DNA from: Chitinophaga oryzae
GTDB taxonomy: Bacteria; Bacteroidota; Bacteroidia; Chitinophagales; Chitinophagaceae
DNA: 64,000 nucleotides
Direction of reading: 5' to 3'
Assembly (NCBI RefSeq): GCF_012516375.2
Contig: NZ_CP051204.2
Span: forward strand, 1,240,001 to 1,304,000
A program made the translations under genes and the position numbers. Positions 17,297 to 26,149 of this stretch are shown here, in pieces (the first letter of the stretch is position 1; each line of letters starts with the position of its first letter). A model generated the notes under the pieces. It searched no databases. It saw nothing but the letters and a program-made list of their open reading frames with translations, and had not been told where the DNA came from.

Positions 17297-19129
17297 ATGC
17301 AAAAAGGAGCAATACGTGTTCAAACAGAGAACATTTTCCCCATCATCAAAAAATTCCTCTACTCAGACCACGAAATCTTTATCCGCGAACTGGTAAGCAA
17401 CGCGGTAGATGCCACGCAGAAACTGAGAACCCTGGCCAGTGTCGGTGAATACAAAGGCGAACTGGGCAATATTGACATTGAAGTAAGACTGGACAAGGAA
17501 AAAAAGACGATCACCATTGCCGATCATGGCATTGGTATGACTGCTGAAGAAGTAGATAAATACATCAACCAGGTAGCTTTTTCCGGCGCGGAAGAGTTTC
17601 TGAAAAAATACAAAGGCCAGGAGAGCGGCACCAACATCATCGGTCACTTCGGTCTCGGTTTTTACTCCTCCTTCATGGTGAGCAGCAAGGTGGAAATCTT
17701 CAGTAAATCATGGAAAGACGGCGCCGCGGCAGTACGCTGGGAGTGCGACGGCAGCCCGGAATATGAACTGGAAGAAGTGGCCAAAGAAGACAGAGGCACC
17801 GAAATCGTGATGCATATCAACGAAGAAAGTGAAGAATTCCTCGATGAAGGCCGCATCCGCTCTATCCTCACCAAGTTCTGTAAATTCCTGCCGGTACCGG
17901 TTAAATTCGAAGACCAGCAGATCAACAATACCAACCCTGCGTGGACTAAAAAGCCCAGCGAACTGACAACGGAAGATTATCAGAATTTCTACAAGGAATT
18001 ATATCCCTTTGCAGAACCGCCGCTGTTCTGGATCCACCTGAACGTGGATTATCCGTTCAACCTCACCGGTATCCTCTACTTCCCGAAAATCACCAAGAGC
18101 TACGAAATACAGAAAGATAAAATCAACCTGTATTCCAACCAGGTATACGTGACCGATGAAGTAAAAGACATCGTACCGGAATTCCTGATGCTGCTGCATG
18201 GTGTGATCGACAGCCCGGATATCCCGCTGAACGTAAGCCGCAGCTACCTCCAGGGCGATCCCAACGTGAAAAAAATCAACGCCCACATCACCAAAAAAGT
18301 AGCGGACAAACTGGACGAAATGTTCCGTAACGACCGCAAAGGTTTTGAAGAGAAATGGGAATCCATCGGCCTGTTCGTGAAATACGGCATGATGACCGAT
18401 GATAAATTCATGGACAAAGCCAACAAATTCCTCGTACTTGAAAACGTGGATGGTGGCACTTTCTACACCCGTGAAGAATATAAAACCGCTGCGGAAGCAC
18501 TGCAAACCAATAAAGAAGGCAAACTGGTCATCCTGTACGCTACCAACCCGGTGCAACAGGACAGCTATGTGCAAGCCGCTAAAAACAAAGGGTTTGTCGT
18601 AGTGAAAATGGAAACCCTGGTGGATGCCGCTTTCATCAGCAACATTGAAGCGAAATGGGAGAACGTGCAGTTCACCCGTGTGGATGCCGATATTGCCGAT
18701 AACCTGATCGATAAAGACGAAAACAATAACACTGTACTGACAGAAGATCAGGAAGGTAAACTGAAGGAAATCTTCACTGCACAGGTAACGCAGCCGAATA
18801 TCAAAGTGGAACTGAAAGGCCTGAGCGCTGAAGCACAACCGGTGATCGTCACCCGTCCCGAATTCATGCGCCGTATGAAAGATATGGCCAGCATGGGCGG
18901 CGGCGGTATGAGCTGGTACGCAGCCATGCCCGACGAAATCAATATGACCGTCAATGCCAATCACCCGGTATACCTGAACATCCTCGACGAAAAAGACAAT
19001 GCATTGCAGGAAAAACAGGTGAAAAACCTGGCGGACCTGGCGTTGTTGTCCCAGAATCTGCTGACCGGCGCCGACCTGACTGCCTTCGTCAACAGAAGCG
19101 TGGAACTGATGGCGGGTGCAAAAAAATAA
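17297..19129 (+). CDS. htpG: Chaperone HtpG (Hsp90)
   Basis: A 610-aa ATP-dependent cytosolic chaperone. The N-terminal GHKL ATPase domain shows the Hsp90 signatures IRELVSNAVDA, TIADHGIGMT and IGHFGLGFYS; the middle domain includes the conserved VSRSYLQ segment. The C-terminal dimerisation domain ends at SVELMAGAKK. Compared with other HtpG proteins the length is normal. It is monocistronic, running into a strong terminator shared with recJ. Confidence 0.98.
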   Translation: MQKGAIRVQTENIFPIIKKFLYSDHEIFIRELVSNAVDATQKLRTLASVGEYKGELGNIDIEVRLDKEKKTITIADHGIGMTAEEVDKYINQVAFSGAEEFLKKYKGQESGTNIIGHFGLGFYSSFMVSSKVEIFSKSWKDGAAAVRWECDGSPEYELEEVAKEDRGTEIVMHINEESEEFLDEGRIRSILTKFCKFLPVPVKFEDQQINNTNPAWTKKPSELTTEDYQNFYKELYPFAEPPLFWIHLNVDYPFNLTGILYFPKITKSYEIQKDKINLYSNQVYVTDEVKDIVPEFLMLLHGVIDSPDIPLNVSRSYLQGDPNVKKINAHITKKVADKLDEMFRNDRKGFEEKWESIGLFVKYGMMTDDKFMDKANKFLVLENVDGGTFYTREEYKTAAEALQTNKEGKLVILYATNPVQQDSYVQAAKNKGFVVVKMETLVDAAFISNIEAKWENVQFTRVDADIADNLIDKDENNNTVLTEDQEGKLKEIFTAQVTQPNIKVELKGLSAEAQPVIVTRPEFMRRMKDMASMGGGGMSWYAAMPDEINMTVNANHPVYLNILDEKDNALQEKQVKNLADLALLSQNLLTGADLTAFVNRSVELMAGAKK

Positions 19130-19136
19130 GAAACCT

Positions 19137-19186
19137 CCTTATAAAAAGAAACCCCGGGTTTACGCCCGGGGTTTCTTTTTATAAGG
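19137..19186. terminator. Strong bidirectional terminator between htpG and recJ
   Basis: A 22-bp perfect stem (19137-19158 with 19165-19186) with a GC-rich inner part and A/T-rich outer part closes a 6-nt loop. It serves both converging genes; its right arm ends 15 bp from the recJ stop. Confidence 0.93.
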
Positions 19187-19200
19187 TGTTATACCTTGTT

Positions 19201-20907
19201 CTAATTGGAAGCCCTGATGTCAATAACTTTCAGTTGCAGGCTGGTCTGACCGTTCCATTCGTTTTCATCAATATTAAATACGATATCGAACGGCTTCTTG
19301 CTGTTGACGATGGGAAACTTGTCAGCCATATAAAACCCGATGCCGGAAAGGGTAGGGCCGCTACGGCCTTGTCTCACAGAAAATTTGATATGCTCTTCTT
19401 TCACCAGTTTGGAATAGCCGGTATCGGTAATATTCCGGGCCAGGAAAACAGGGCGAAGGTTGTCGGGCCCCAGAGGCTCAAACTGTTTAAGGATATTGTA
19501 AAACGCCGGTGTGATGTCCGTGAAGTAAATCTCCGTGTCGATAACTATTTCAGGGACAAGCTGGTCGGGCCGGATACTGTTGGCCACCACTTCTTCGAAG
19601 CGTTGCTGGAAGGCCGCTACATTCTCCGGTTTCAGTGTCATGCCGGCCGCATAAAAATGGCCGCCATAGTTCACCAGCAGGTCTTTACACTGATGGATGG
19701 CCTCATACACGTTAAACCCGTTCACAGACCGGGCCGATCCTGCCACCACATCATTGGATTGAGTGAGGATGATGGTGGGACGGTAGTAGTATTTGTCAAT
19801 CAGCCGGGAGGCTACGATGCCTACCACACCCTTGTGCCAGTGCGCCTGGTACAAGACGGTGGATTTTCTGTGGCCGACGGATTCATCATTTTGCAGCAGG
19901 GACACCGCTTCCTGAGTGATGGTATTGTCTATTTCCTTCCGGTCGAAGTTGTCGGCGTGCAGTACGGCCGCTATGGCTGCCGCCTTTTCCACGTCGTTTT
20001 CGATGAACAGGTTCACCGCCTTGCGGGCGTCGTCCATCCTGCCGGCTGCATTTACGCGGGGGGCAATTACGAACACGAGGTTGGAAATGGTGAGCTGTTC
20101 TTTCAGTTCGCTGAGGGTGATCAGCGCCTGGATGCCGGGCAGGGGGCTGCTGTTCACCTTTTTCAGCCCGTGAAACGCCAGCACCCTGTTTTCTCCTGTC
20201 ATGGGCACAATATCGGCCGCGATGCTGGTGGCTACCAGATCGAGGTACTGGTTGGCTTCCTCCATCGGGATGCCTCTTTTCTGAGCGAAGGCGCAGATCA
20301 GTTTGTAGCCGATGCCGCAGCCGCTCAGTTCTTTATATGGATAAGGACAGTCGTATTGTTTCGGGTTGAGGATGGCTACCGCCGGGGGAACAACGGCATC
20401 CGGCAGGTGGTGGTCGCAGATGATGAAGTCAATCCCCATCTCTTTGGCCATTGAGATCAGTTCCACGGATTTAATGCCGCAGTCCAGCGCTATAACGAGG
20501 CTGAAATCGTTGTCGCGCGCGTAGGCGATACCTTCCGCGGAAATGCCGTATCCTTCCCGGTAACGGTGCGGGATATAAAACTCGATATTATTGTAGAGTT
20601 TGTGTAGAAAAGCGTACACAGTAGCTACAGCCGTACAGCCGTCCACATCATAATCTCCATATATTAATATTTTTTCATGGCGAAAAAATGCCAGTTCAAT
20701 ACGGGAGATGGCTTTGTCCATGTCCTTCATCAGCCATGGATCGTGGAGATCGTCGAGCGTAGGGCGAAAAAACTGACGGGCAGCCTCATAAGTGTGTACA
20801 TGCCGTTGTACGAGCAGCCGGCACAGCAAAGGATGTATGCGGAGTGAGGATTGAAGCGCTTTTTCCTGGTTTGGTTGATATGCTTTGACTGTCCAGCGTT
20901 TTTGCAT
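19201..20907 (-). CDS. recJ: Single-stranded-DNA-specific exonuclease RecJ
   Basis: A 568-aa DHH-family 5'-3' ssDNA exonuclease of recombination and mismatch repair. The catalytic motifs are visible: GDYDVDGCTA (motif I), ALDCGIK, ICDHHLPD (DHH), and PRVNAAGRMDDA. The DHHA1 domain contains GVVGIVASRL and the GG(H/G) stretch VNYGGHFYAAGMTL. The length is normal. A 138-bp spacer with a long inverted repeat separates it from the prenyl synthase gene upstream. Confidence 0.97.
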   Translation of the reverse strand: MQKRWTVKAYQPNQEKALQSSLRIHPLLCRLLVQRHVHTYEAARQFFRPTLDDLHDPWLMKDMDKAISRIELAFFRHEKILIYGDYDVDGCTAVATVYAFLHKLYNNIEFYIPHRYREGYGISAEGIAYARDNDFSLVIALDCGIKSVELISMAKEMGIDFIICDHHLPDAVVPPAVAILNPKQYDCPYPYKELSGCGIGYKLICAFAQKRGIPMEEANQYLDLVATSIAADIVPMTGENRVLAFHGLKKVNSSPLPGIQALITLSELKEQLTISNLVFVIAPRVNAAGRMDDARKAVNLFIENDVEKAAAIAAVLHADNFDRKEIDNTITQEAVSLLQNDESVGHRKSTVLYQAHWHKGVVGIVASRLIDKYYYRPTIILTQSNDVVAGSARSVNGFNVYEAIHQCKDLLVNYGGHFYAAGMTLKPENVAAFQQRFEEVVANSIRPDQLVPEIVIDTEIYFTDITPAFYNILKQFEPLGPDNLRPVFLARNITDTGYSKLVKEEHIKFSVRQGRSGPTLSGIGFYMADKFPIVNSKKPFDIVFNIDENEWNGQTSLQLKVIDIRASN

Positions 20908-20942
20908 TATGTTTTCAGGTAAGAGGAACCGTTTTAAAAGTG

Positions 20943-21034
20943 AAAAATGTAAAATAATAATGTAAGTGGTAGCGGCTGTTGGCTTTCGTGCGACCTATTA
21001 CAGCTACAGTTTACATTTATTATTTTACATTTTT
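20943..21034. repeat. AT-rich inverted repeat between recJ and the prenyl synthase gene
   Basis: Arms 20943-20965 and 21011-21034 pair over 23 bp with one single-base indel, and pairing continues inward with a few mismatches to about 20974/21002. The loop is about 28 nt. No T-run terminator structure on either side. It resembles in style the AT-rich repeats near 26011 and 29871. Confidence 0.75.
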
Positions 21035-21045
21035 AATTTTTTCTT

Positions 21046-22011
21046 CTAAAATGTTCGGTCGGTCGTAAATCTTACCAGCGATTCCAGACCGTCCCGGATA
21101 TCGCTCTGGGGGAGTTTATGCAGGATGGCGAGCGCCTCGTCGCGGTACTGCAGCATTTTTTGTTTGGTGTAGTCGATACCGCCGGAAGCTTTGACCAGCT
21201 GGATGACTTCTTCCACCCGGTCTTTTTCCGTATTATGGTTTTTAACGATGTTGATGATCCTGCGCCGGGTGTCTGGTGTTGCGTGTTCGAGGGTGTAGAT
21301 CAGTGGCAGCGTCATTTTCTTTTCGCGGATATCGATGCCGGTAGGCTTGCCGATTTTGGCAGACCCATAGTCAAACAGGTCGTCCTTGATCTGGAAGGCG
21401 ATGCCTACTTTTTCGCCGAACAGCCGCATCTGTTCCGTGGCATGATCGTCGTTGCTGGAGCTCCATGCGCCGGCAGCGCAGGCAGAGGCGAGGAGGGAGG
21501 CTGTTTTCCGCCGGATGATTTCGAAGTAGATATCTTCCTTGATGTTCAGTTTCCGGGTTTTTTCGATCTGCAGCAGTTCCCCTTCACTCATTTCTTTCAC
21601 GGCTTCAGAGAGGATCTTTAAGGACCGGAAGTCATTATTATTTAATGACAGCAGCAATCCTTTGGATAATAAGTAGTCGCCCACGAGGACAGCTATTTTA
21701 TTTTTCCATAATGCGTTGATGGAAAACAGTCCCCTGCGCTGATTGGCATCATCCACTACGTCATCGTGCACCAGGGTGGCAGTATGCAGCAGTTCCACCA
21801 GGGCGGCGGCCCGGTAGGTGCTTTCCCCGATTTCCGTACTGAAAAGCCGGGCTGACAACAGCACAAACATCGGCCGGATCTGTTTCCCTTTCCGTTTTAC
21901 AATGTAGTGCATGATGCGGTCCAGCAGCGGTACGTGACTTTTTACCGAATCCGCAAATTTGTCTTCAAAATCCTGTAATTCCTTACCTATCAGTTGCTTG
22001 ATATCGTCCAT
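21046..22011 (-). CDS. Polyprenyl diphosphate synthase (trans-isoprenyl)
   Basis: A 321-aa class I trans-prenyltransferase. Both aspartate-rich motifs are present: HDDVVDDANQRRG (first, with the spaced DDxxD pattern) and FQIKDDLFDYG (second). KRKGKQIRPMFVLLSARL near the N-terminus binds IPP. It condenses IPP units onto allylic diphosphates, probably to make the octaprenyl/heptaprenyl tail of menaquinone, which fits the mqnB and mqnD genes elsewhere in the window. Chain length cannot be read from the sequence alone. Confidence 0.94.
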   Translation of the reverse strand: MDDIKQLIGKELQDFEDKFADSVKSHVPLLDRIMHYIVKRKGKQIRPMFVLLSARLFSTEIGESTYRAAALVELLHTATLVHDDVVDDANQRRGLFSINALWKNKIAVLVGDYLLSKGLLLSLNNNDFRSLKILSEAVKEMSEGELLQIEKTRKLNIKEDIYFEIIRRKTASLLASACAAGAWSSSNDDHATEQMRLFGEKVGIAFQIKDDLFDYGSAKIGKPTGIDIREKKMTLPLIYTLEHATPDTRRRIINIVKNHNTEKDRVEEVIQLVKASGGIDYTKQKMLQYRDEALAILHKLPQSDIRDGLESLVRFTTDRTF

Positions 22012-22324
22012 GTATAAAAATAAAAGGATTGCTAAGCTAGGTTTTAAATGGGAAATTTTAACATTTTGGCCTTGAATTTGTATATGAAGTATAACATTCC
22101 TTTAACACAGGTGAAGGAATCCTTTAACAAGGGCTAAACAATACTTTAACTTAACGTAGAAATAAGGTATATAAATACTTTCAGTTAAGCTCTAATATTG
22201 AAGCACTTATCAATGAAAATAATATTGCAAGAAAAATTTGTATATTCATTTATGATATTTACCTTTGCTAGGTAAAAAACGGGTTATTAGTAAATTTTTA
22301 ACAGTTTTTAAATAAAACACAATT
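22012..22324. other. Divergent AT-rich spacer of 313 bp
   Basis: No ORF. It separates the prenyl synthase (-) from the OmpA gene (+). It contains three nearby CTTTAAC-containing segments (about 22098-22155) and the OmpA promoter at 22237-22267. Nothing else was recognised. Confidence 0.6.
22237..22267 (+). promoter_or_regulatory. Bacteroidota sigma-A type promoter of the OmpA gene
   Basis: TTTG (22237-22240), a 19-bp spacer, then TACCTTTG (22260-22267): a full match to the Bacteroidota TTTG/TAnnTTTG consensus. The transcript would start about 50 bp before the ATG at 22325. Confidence 0.8.
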
Positions 22325-23872
22325 ATGGCAAGCAAAAAGTACTTATTACTGGCAGGCGCTGTGGGTTTACTATCAGCATCTACCGGTTTTGCACAGGTTC
22401 AACCAACCGGCTATGATGCATTGGATTCTTCCAAAGTGTCAGGCAAGCGGTTGGTACAACAAAATAACTTCCTGAACCATCAATCTAACTTCCCTGCTAA
22501 ACCAAGGGATATGTGGGAACTGGGTCTTCATGGTGGTTTGCACCTGATCAGCGGAACCGTTCCTCCTCAGCCTGGTTTCGGTGGTGGTATCTCCCTGAGA
22601 AAAGCACTGGGTCATACATTCTCACTGAGAGCTGAGTACATCGGTTCCATTGACAAAGGCCAGGACTACAAACTGCGTCCAACCTTTGCTTCTGCAGGTA
22701 ACCCATGGGCTGCTACCGCTGCAAGAAATGGTGGTATGATCGTTCCTAACTACCGTTCTCAGAACCACCAGCTGTCTTTGGACGTGATCGCTTCTCTGAG
22801 CAACATCCTGTTCTACAGAGCAGAACCTAAAGTTAACTGGTACGTACTGGCTGGTTACTCTATCGTAGCTGCTGACGTTGACGTAGACGCAACTGATGCT
22901 AACGGTAACGGTTACGATTACAGCTCCATCAACTTCGGTGCTAAACGCAGCGACATCAGAAAACAACTGAACAACCTGAGAGACAAGAAATACGAGCAAA
23001 ATGCTCCTTCTCAGGGTAACAGGATCTCTATCGGTCGTAACGACGACAACCAGCTGATCCGTCACGCACTGGACCTGGGTACTGGCGTAGCGTTTAAAGT
23101 TTCCAAACGCTTTAACATCGGTATCGAAGAGAAAATTACCATGCCTTTTGACGCTTACCTGGATGGTTATCCTGGTCCTGGCGGTTCTACAAAAGACTTC
23201 TACTCTTACACCAGCCTGCGTCTGAACTTCAACCTGGGCAACGCTTCCAAACGCGTACAGCCGCTCTGGTGGATCAACCCGCTGGAATACGCTTACAGCG
23301 AGCTGAGCAACCCTCGTCACATGAAACTGCCTACTCCGGTTCTGCCTGATGCTGACGGTGATGGCGTAACTGATCAGTTCGACCGCGAACCTAACACTCC
23401 TGCAGGTGCACCTGTTGATTCTCATGGTGTAGCTAAAGATACAGACGGTGACGGCGTTCCTGATTACAAAGACAAACAACTGATCACTCCGACTTACTGC
23501 CAGCCAGTTGACGCTGACGGTGTTGGTAAATGCCCGGATCCTGAGTGCTGCAAAAACAGAGTAGAAACTTCTTGCGCTTCTCTGGTTCTGCCCAGCGTTT
23601 CCTTCAAAGGTTCTTCTACCAAAGTTGGTCGCGATCAGGAAGCTATCCTGGCTTCTGTTGCCTCTACCCTGAAAGCTAACCCTTCCTGCAACGTGCTGGT
23701 TACTGGCCACGCTGGTGCAAAAGGTAAAAAAGGTGGTGTTGACCTGAGCAGCCGTCGTGTTGACTCTGTGATTGACTACCTGGCTGACAAACAAGGCATC
23801 GACCGCGGTCGTTTCATCAAACAAAACACTCCTGGTGAATCCGGTACTGTTGACTTAGCTCCTGCTAACTAA
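22325..23872 (+). CDS. OmpA-family outer membrane protein with thrombospondin type 3 repeats
   Basis: A 515-aa protein with signal peptide MASKKYLLLAGAVGLLSASTGFAQ, an N-terminal beta-barrel region (HGGLHLISGTVPP... to about 330), acidic calcium-binding type 3 repeats (DADGDGVTDQFD, DTDGDGVPDYKD), a Cys-rich turn (CPDPECCKNRVETSC), and a C-terminal OmpA-like peptidoglycan-binding domain (VLVTGHAGAKG, LSSRRVDSVIDYLADKQGI). The C-terminal domain lacks some usual OmpA consensus residues. Codon use is strongly restricted (CTG, GGT, CGT, AAC, GAC), unlike neighbours, and the promoter is consensus. Both suggest a very abundant envelope protein that anchors outer membrane to cell wall. Confidence 0.92.
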   Translation: MASKKYLLLAGAVGLLSASTGFAQVQPTGYDALDSSKVSGKRLVQQNNFLNHQSNFPAKPRDMWELGLHGGLHLISGTVPPQPGFGGGISLRKALGHTFSLRAEYIGSIDKGQDYKLRPTFASAGNPWAATAARNGGMIVPNYRSQNHQLSLDVIASLSNILFYRAEPKVNWYVLAGYSIVAADVDVDATDANGNGYDYSSINFGAKRSDIRKQLNNLRDKKYEQNAPSQGNRISIGRNDDNQLIRHALDLGTGVAFKVSKRFNIGIEEKITMPFDAYLDGYPGPGGSTKDFYSYTSLRLNFNLGNASKRVQPLWWINPLEYAYSELSNPRHMKLPTPVLPDADGDGVTDQFDREPNTPAGAPVDSHGVAKDTDGDGVPDYKDKQLITPTYCQPVDADGVGKCPDPECCKNRVETSCASLVLPSVSFKGSSTKVGRDQEAILASVASTLKANPSCNVLVTGHAGAKGKKGGVDLSSRRVDSVIDYLADKQGIDRGRFIKQNTPGESGTVDLAPAN

Positions 23873-23902
23873 TCAGTCCCATCTCACTAAGATGAATAAT
23901 TG

Positions 23903-23938
23903 AAAAAGCCTCTCCCATTACTCCGGGAGAGGCTTTTT
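23903..23938 (+). terminator. Terminator after the OmpA gene
   Basis: A 14-bp perfect stem (23903-23916 with 23925-23938) with an 8-nt loop and a run of T at the 3' side, 30 bp after the stop codon. Confidence 0.9.
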
Positions 23939-23985
23939 TACTGTCAAGCACCCCCCAAACAGCCTCTTCCTCTGTCACCTTTTTA

Positions 23986-24016
23986 TTGCTGATCTCAATA
24001 TTTACTCCTAATTTTG
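23986..24016 (+). promoter_or_regulatory. Promoter of kup
   Basis: TTG (23986-23988), a 20-bp spacer and TAATTTTG (24009-24016) match the Bacteroidota consensus. This places the transcript start near 24023 and makes translation from the in-frame TTG at 23986 impossible. Confidence 0.7.
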
Positions 24017-24042
24017 GAGGCTTTTTTAAAAATTTTATTTAC

Positions 24043-25998
24043 GTGGGCATAAACATTAACAGGGTCTCCCTGGCAGGTTTAGTAGTAGCGCTGGGTATCA
24101 TCTACGGCGACATCGGAACTTCTCCGCTCTATGTTTTTAAAGCCATTGTTGGCGGTAACCCCATCAGCGACCTACTCGTTATCGGCGGTATTTCCTGTAT
24201 TATCTGGACGCTGACCTTACAAACCACCGTTAAATACGTTATCCTTACCCTTCGGGCAGATAATAAAGGAGAAGGTGGTATCTTCTCCCTCTATGCACTT
24301 GTCAGGCGGCATGCCAAATGGACGGTTATTTTTGGCATGATCGGCGGCGCTGCCCTCCTGGCAGACGGGATCATCACCCCGCCCATCACCGTTACCTCCG
24401 CCATCGAGGGTTTGCGTACCCTCGAAGTGTTTAAGGACCTGAGTCAACTCACCATTGTTAAAATCGTATTGACCATCATCACCGGCCTGTTTATCATGCA
24501 ACAGTTCGGGACCGTGTCTATCGGCCGCATGTTCGGCCCCATCATGGTATTATGGTTCTCTATGCTGGGCATCCTCGGCATCTCCCATATCACAGACGAT
24601 CTGAGCATCTTCCGGGCCTTCAGTCCGCACTATGCCATCGAACTGCTGACCACTTACCCGAAAGGATTCCTGATCCTCGGCGCAGTATTCCTCTGTACAA
24701 CGGGAGCAGAGGCGCTTTACTCCGACCTAGGGCACTGCGGCCGCGGAAATATCCGCGTATCCTGGATCTTTGTGAAATCCTGCCTGATACTGAACTACCT
24801 CGGCCAGGGCGCATGGCTCCTGAGCCAGAAAGGACAAATCCTGCCAAAAGATCAGAACCCCTTCTTTATGATCATGCCGGAATGGTTTATCATCTTCGGC
24901 GTACTGATCGCCACCATGGCCTCTATCATCGCCAGCCAGGCCCTGATATCCGGATCTTTTACCCTCATCGCTGAAGCCATGCGGCTCAACCTCTGGCCTA
25001 AAATGCGGGTGAACTATCCCACAGAAATGCGCGGACAGCTCTATATCCCCGGTATCAACACCATGCTGTTCGTGGGCTGCGCGGCTATCGTGATCCTCTT
25101 CCAGGAATCGTCCCATATGGAAGCGGCCTACGGCCTGTCCATCACCATCTGTATGCTGATGACATCCTGTCTGTTCGCCTTCTACCTCTATACCCGAAGG
25201 GTCTGGACAGGCTGGATACTACTCTATCTCGTCGTATACCTCTCGATCGAATTCTCGTTCCTCTTTGCCAACCTCGTGAAGTTTATGCACGGCGGCTATG
25301 TTACCGTGGTCGTGGCAGGAGCCCTCTTCCTCGTCATGATCGTTTGGTTCAAATCCCGCAAAATCAAGAACCGCTACGTGGAATTTGTGCGGCTGGAAGA
25401 TTATCTGCCCATTATCCAGGAGCTCAGCAATGACACCTCTATTCCCAAATATGCCACGCACCTGGTATATATGAGCAGTGCCGACAATCCTAAAGAGATA
25501 GAACACAAAATCATCTACTCCATTCTCAATAAAAAGCCGAAAAGAGCCGATATATACTGGTTCGTACACGTCGATGTGGTAGATGAACCCTACCTCAGCG
25601 AATACTCGGTCCAAACTATTATTCCTAACGAAGTCATCCGGGTAGAATTCAGACTGGGCTTTAAAGTAGAACAAAGGATCAACCTGATGTTCAGAATGGT
25701 GGTGGAAGATATGGTGAGAAATAAAGAAGTGAACATCACCAGCCGTTACGAATCACTGAGTAAAAACAACGTGGTGGGCGACTTCCAGTTTATCGTCATG
25801 GAGAAATTCCTTTCACATGATAATGACCTGCCGTTATATGAAAGAATGGTCATGAAGATGTATTTCTTCCTGAAAAAAATCAGCCTGTCGGAAGAGCGGG
25901 GCTTCGGACTGGATTCCAGTTACGTAACCATCGAGAAATACCCGCTGGTAGTGGCTCCGGTTACCAACCTGCAGTTAAAACGTATAATTCACCACTAA
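24043..25998 (+). CDS. kup: KUP-family potassium uptake transporter
   Basis: A 651-aa inner-membrane K+ symporter. The conserved GIIYGDIGTSPLYVFKAI near the N-terminus, GEGGIFSLYALV, and TTGAEALYSDLGHCG identify the family. About 12 hydrophobic segments fill the first 430 residues, followed by a cytosolic C-terminal domain. The start is taken as GTG at 24043 (VGININRVSLAG), because it follows the promoter and matches the family N-terminus; no ATG is available nearby. No obvious Shine-Dalgarno precedes it, as is common in this phylum. Confidence 0.94.
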   Translation: MGININRVSLAGLVVALGIIYGDIGTSPLYVFKAIVGGNPISDLLVIGGISCIIWTLTLQTTVKYVILTLRADNKGEGGIFSLYALVRRHAKWTVIFGMIGGAALLADGIITPPITVTSAIEGLRTLEVFKDLSQLTIVKIVLTIITGLFIMQQFGTVSIGRMFGPIMVLWFSMLGILGISHITDDLSIFRAFSPHYAIELLTTYPKGFLILGAVFLCTTGAEALYSDLGHCGRGNIRVSWIFVKSCLILNYLGQGAWLLSQKGQILPKDQNPFFMIMPEWFIIFGVLIATMASIIASQALISGSFTLIAEAMRLNLWPKMRVNYPTEMRGQLYIPGINTMLFVGCAAIVILFQESSHMEAAYGLSITICMLMTSCLFAFYLYTRRVWTGWILLYLVVYLSIEFSFLFANLVKFMHGGYVTVVVAGALFLVMIVWFKSRKIKNRYVEFVRLEDYLPIIQELSNDTSIPKYATHLVYMSSADNPKEIEHKIIYSILNKKPKRADIYWFVHVDVVDEPYLSEYSVQTIIPNEVIRVEFRLGFKVEQRINLMFRMVVEDMVRNKEVNITSRYESLSKNNVVGDFQFIVMEKFLSHDNDLPLYERMVMKMYFFLKKISLSEERGFGLDSSYVTIEKYPLVVAPVTNLQLKRIIHH

Positions 25999-26010
25999 TC
26001 ATTTACGATT

Positions 26011-26141
26011 TAGAGATTTTGATATTTAGATATTTGTGACTGGTAAATCCCGGTTTTTTTTAAGATCTTGGGAGTCATGGATTTTGTAATGGGTTTGTGC
26101 TGACAGCAAAATAGCCAAATATCAAAATATCAAAATTTCTA
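26011..26141. repeat. AT-rich inverted repeat upstream of the GH123 gene
   Basis: Arms 26011-26036 and 26116-26141 are complementary at 24 of 26 positions, with a spacer of about 79 bp. The left-arm core (26015-26034) recurs exactly, inverted, at 33911-33930 and with one mismatch at 56985-57006. It fills most of the 151-bp gap between kup and the GH123 gene. Confidence 0.75.
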
Positions 26142-26149
26142 AATTTAGT

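Noticed and set aside
17999..18964. A 321-codon open frame opposite htpG
   Set aside because: Antisense shadow, His/Phe-rich composition, no recognisable domain.
22622..23824. A 400-codon open frame on the minus strand opposite the OmpA gene
   Set aside because: It arises from the strongly biased codons of the OmpA gene, has no family likeness, no signal, and no upstream promoter.
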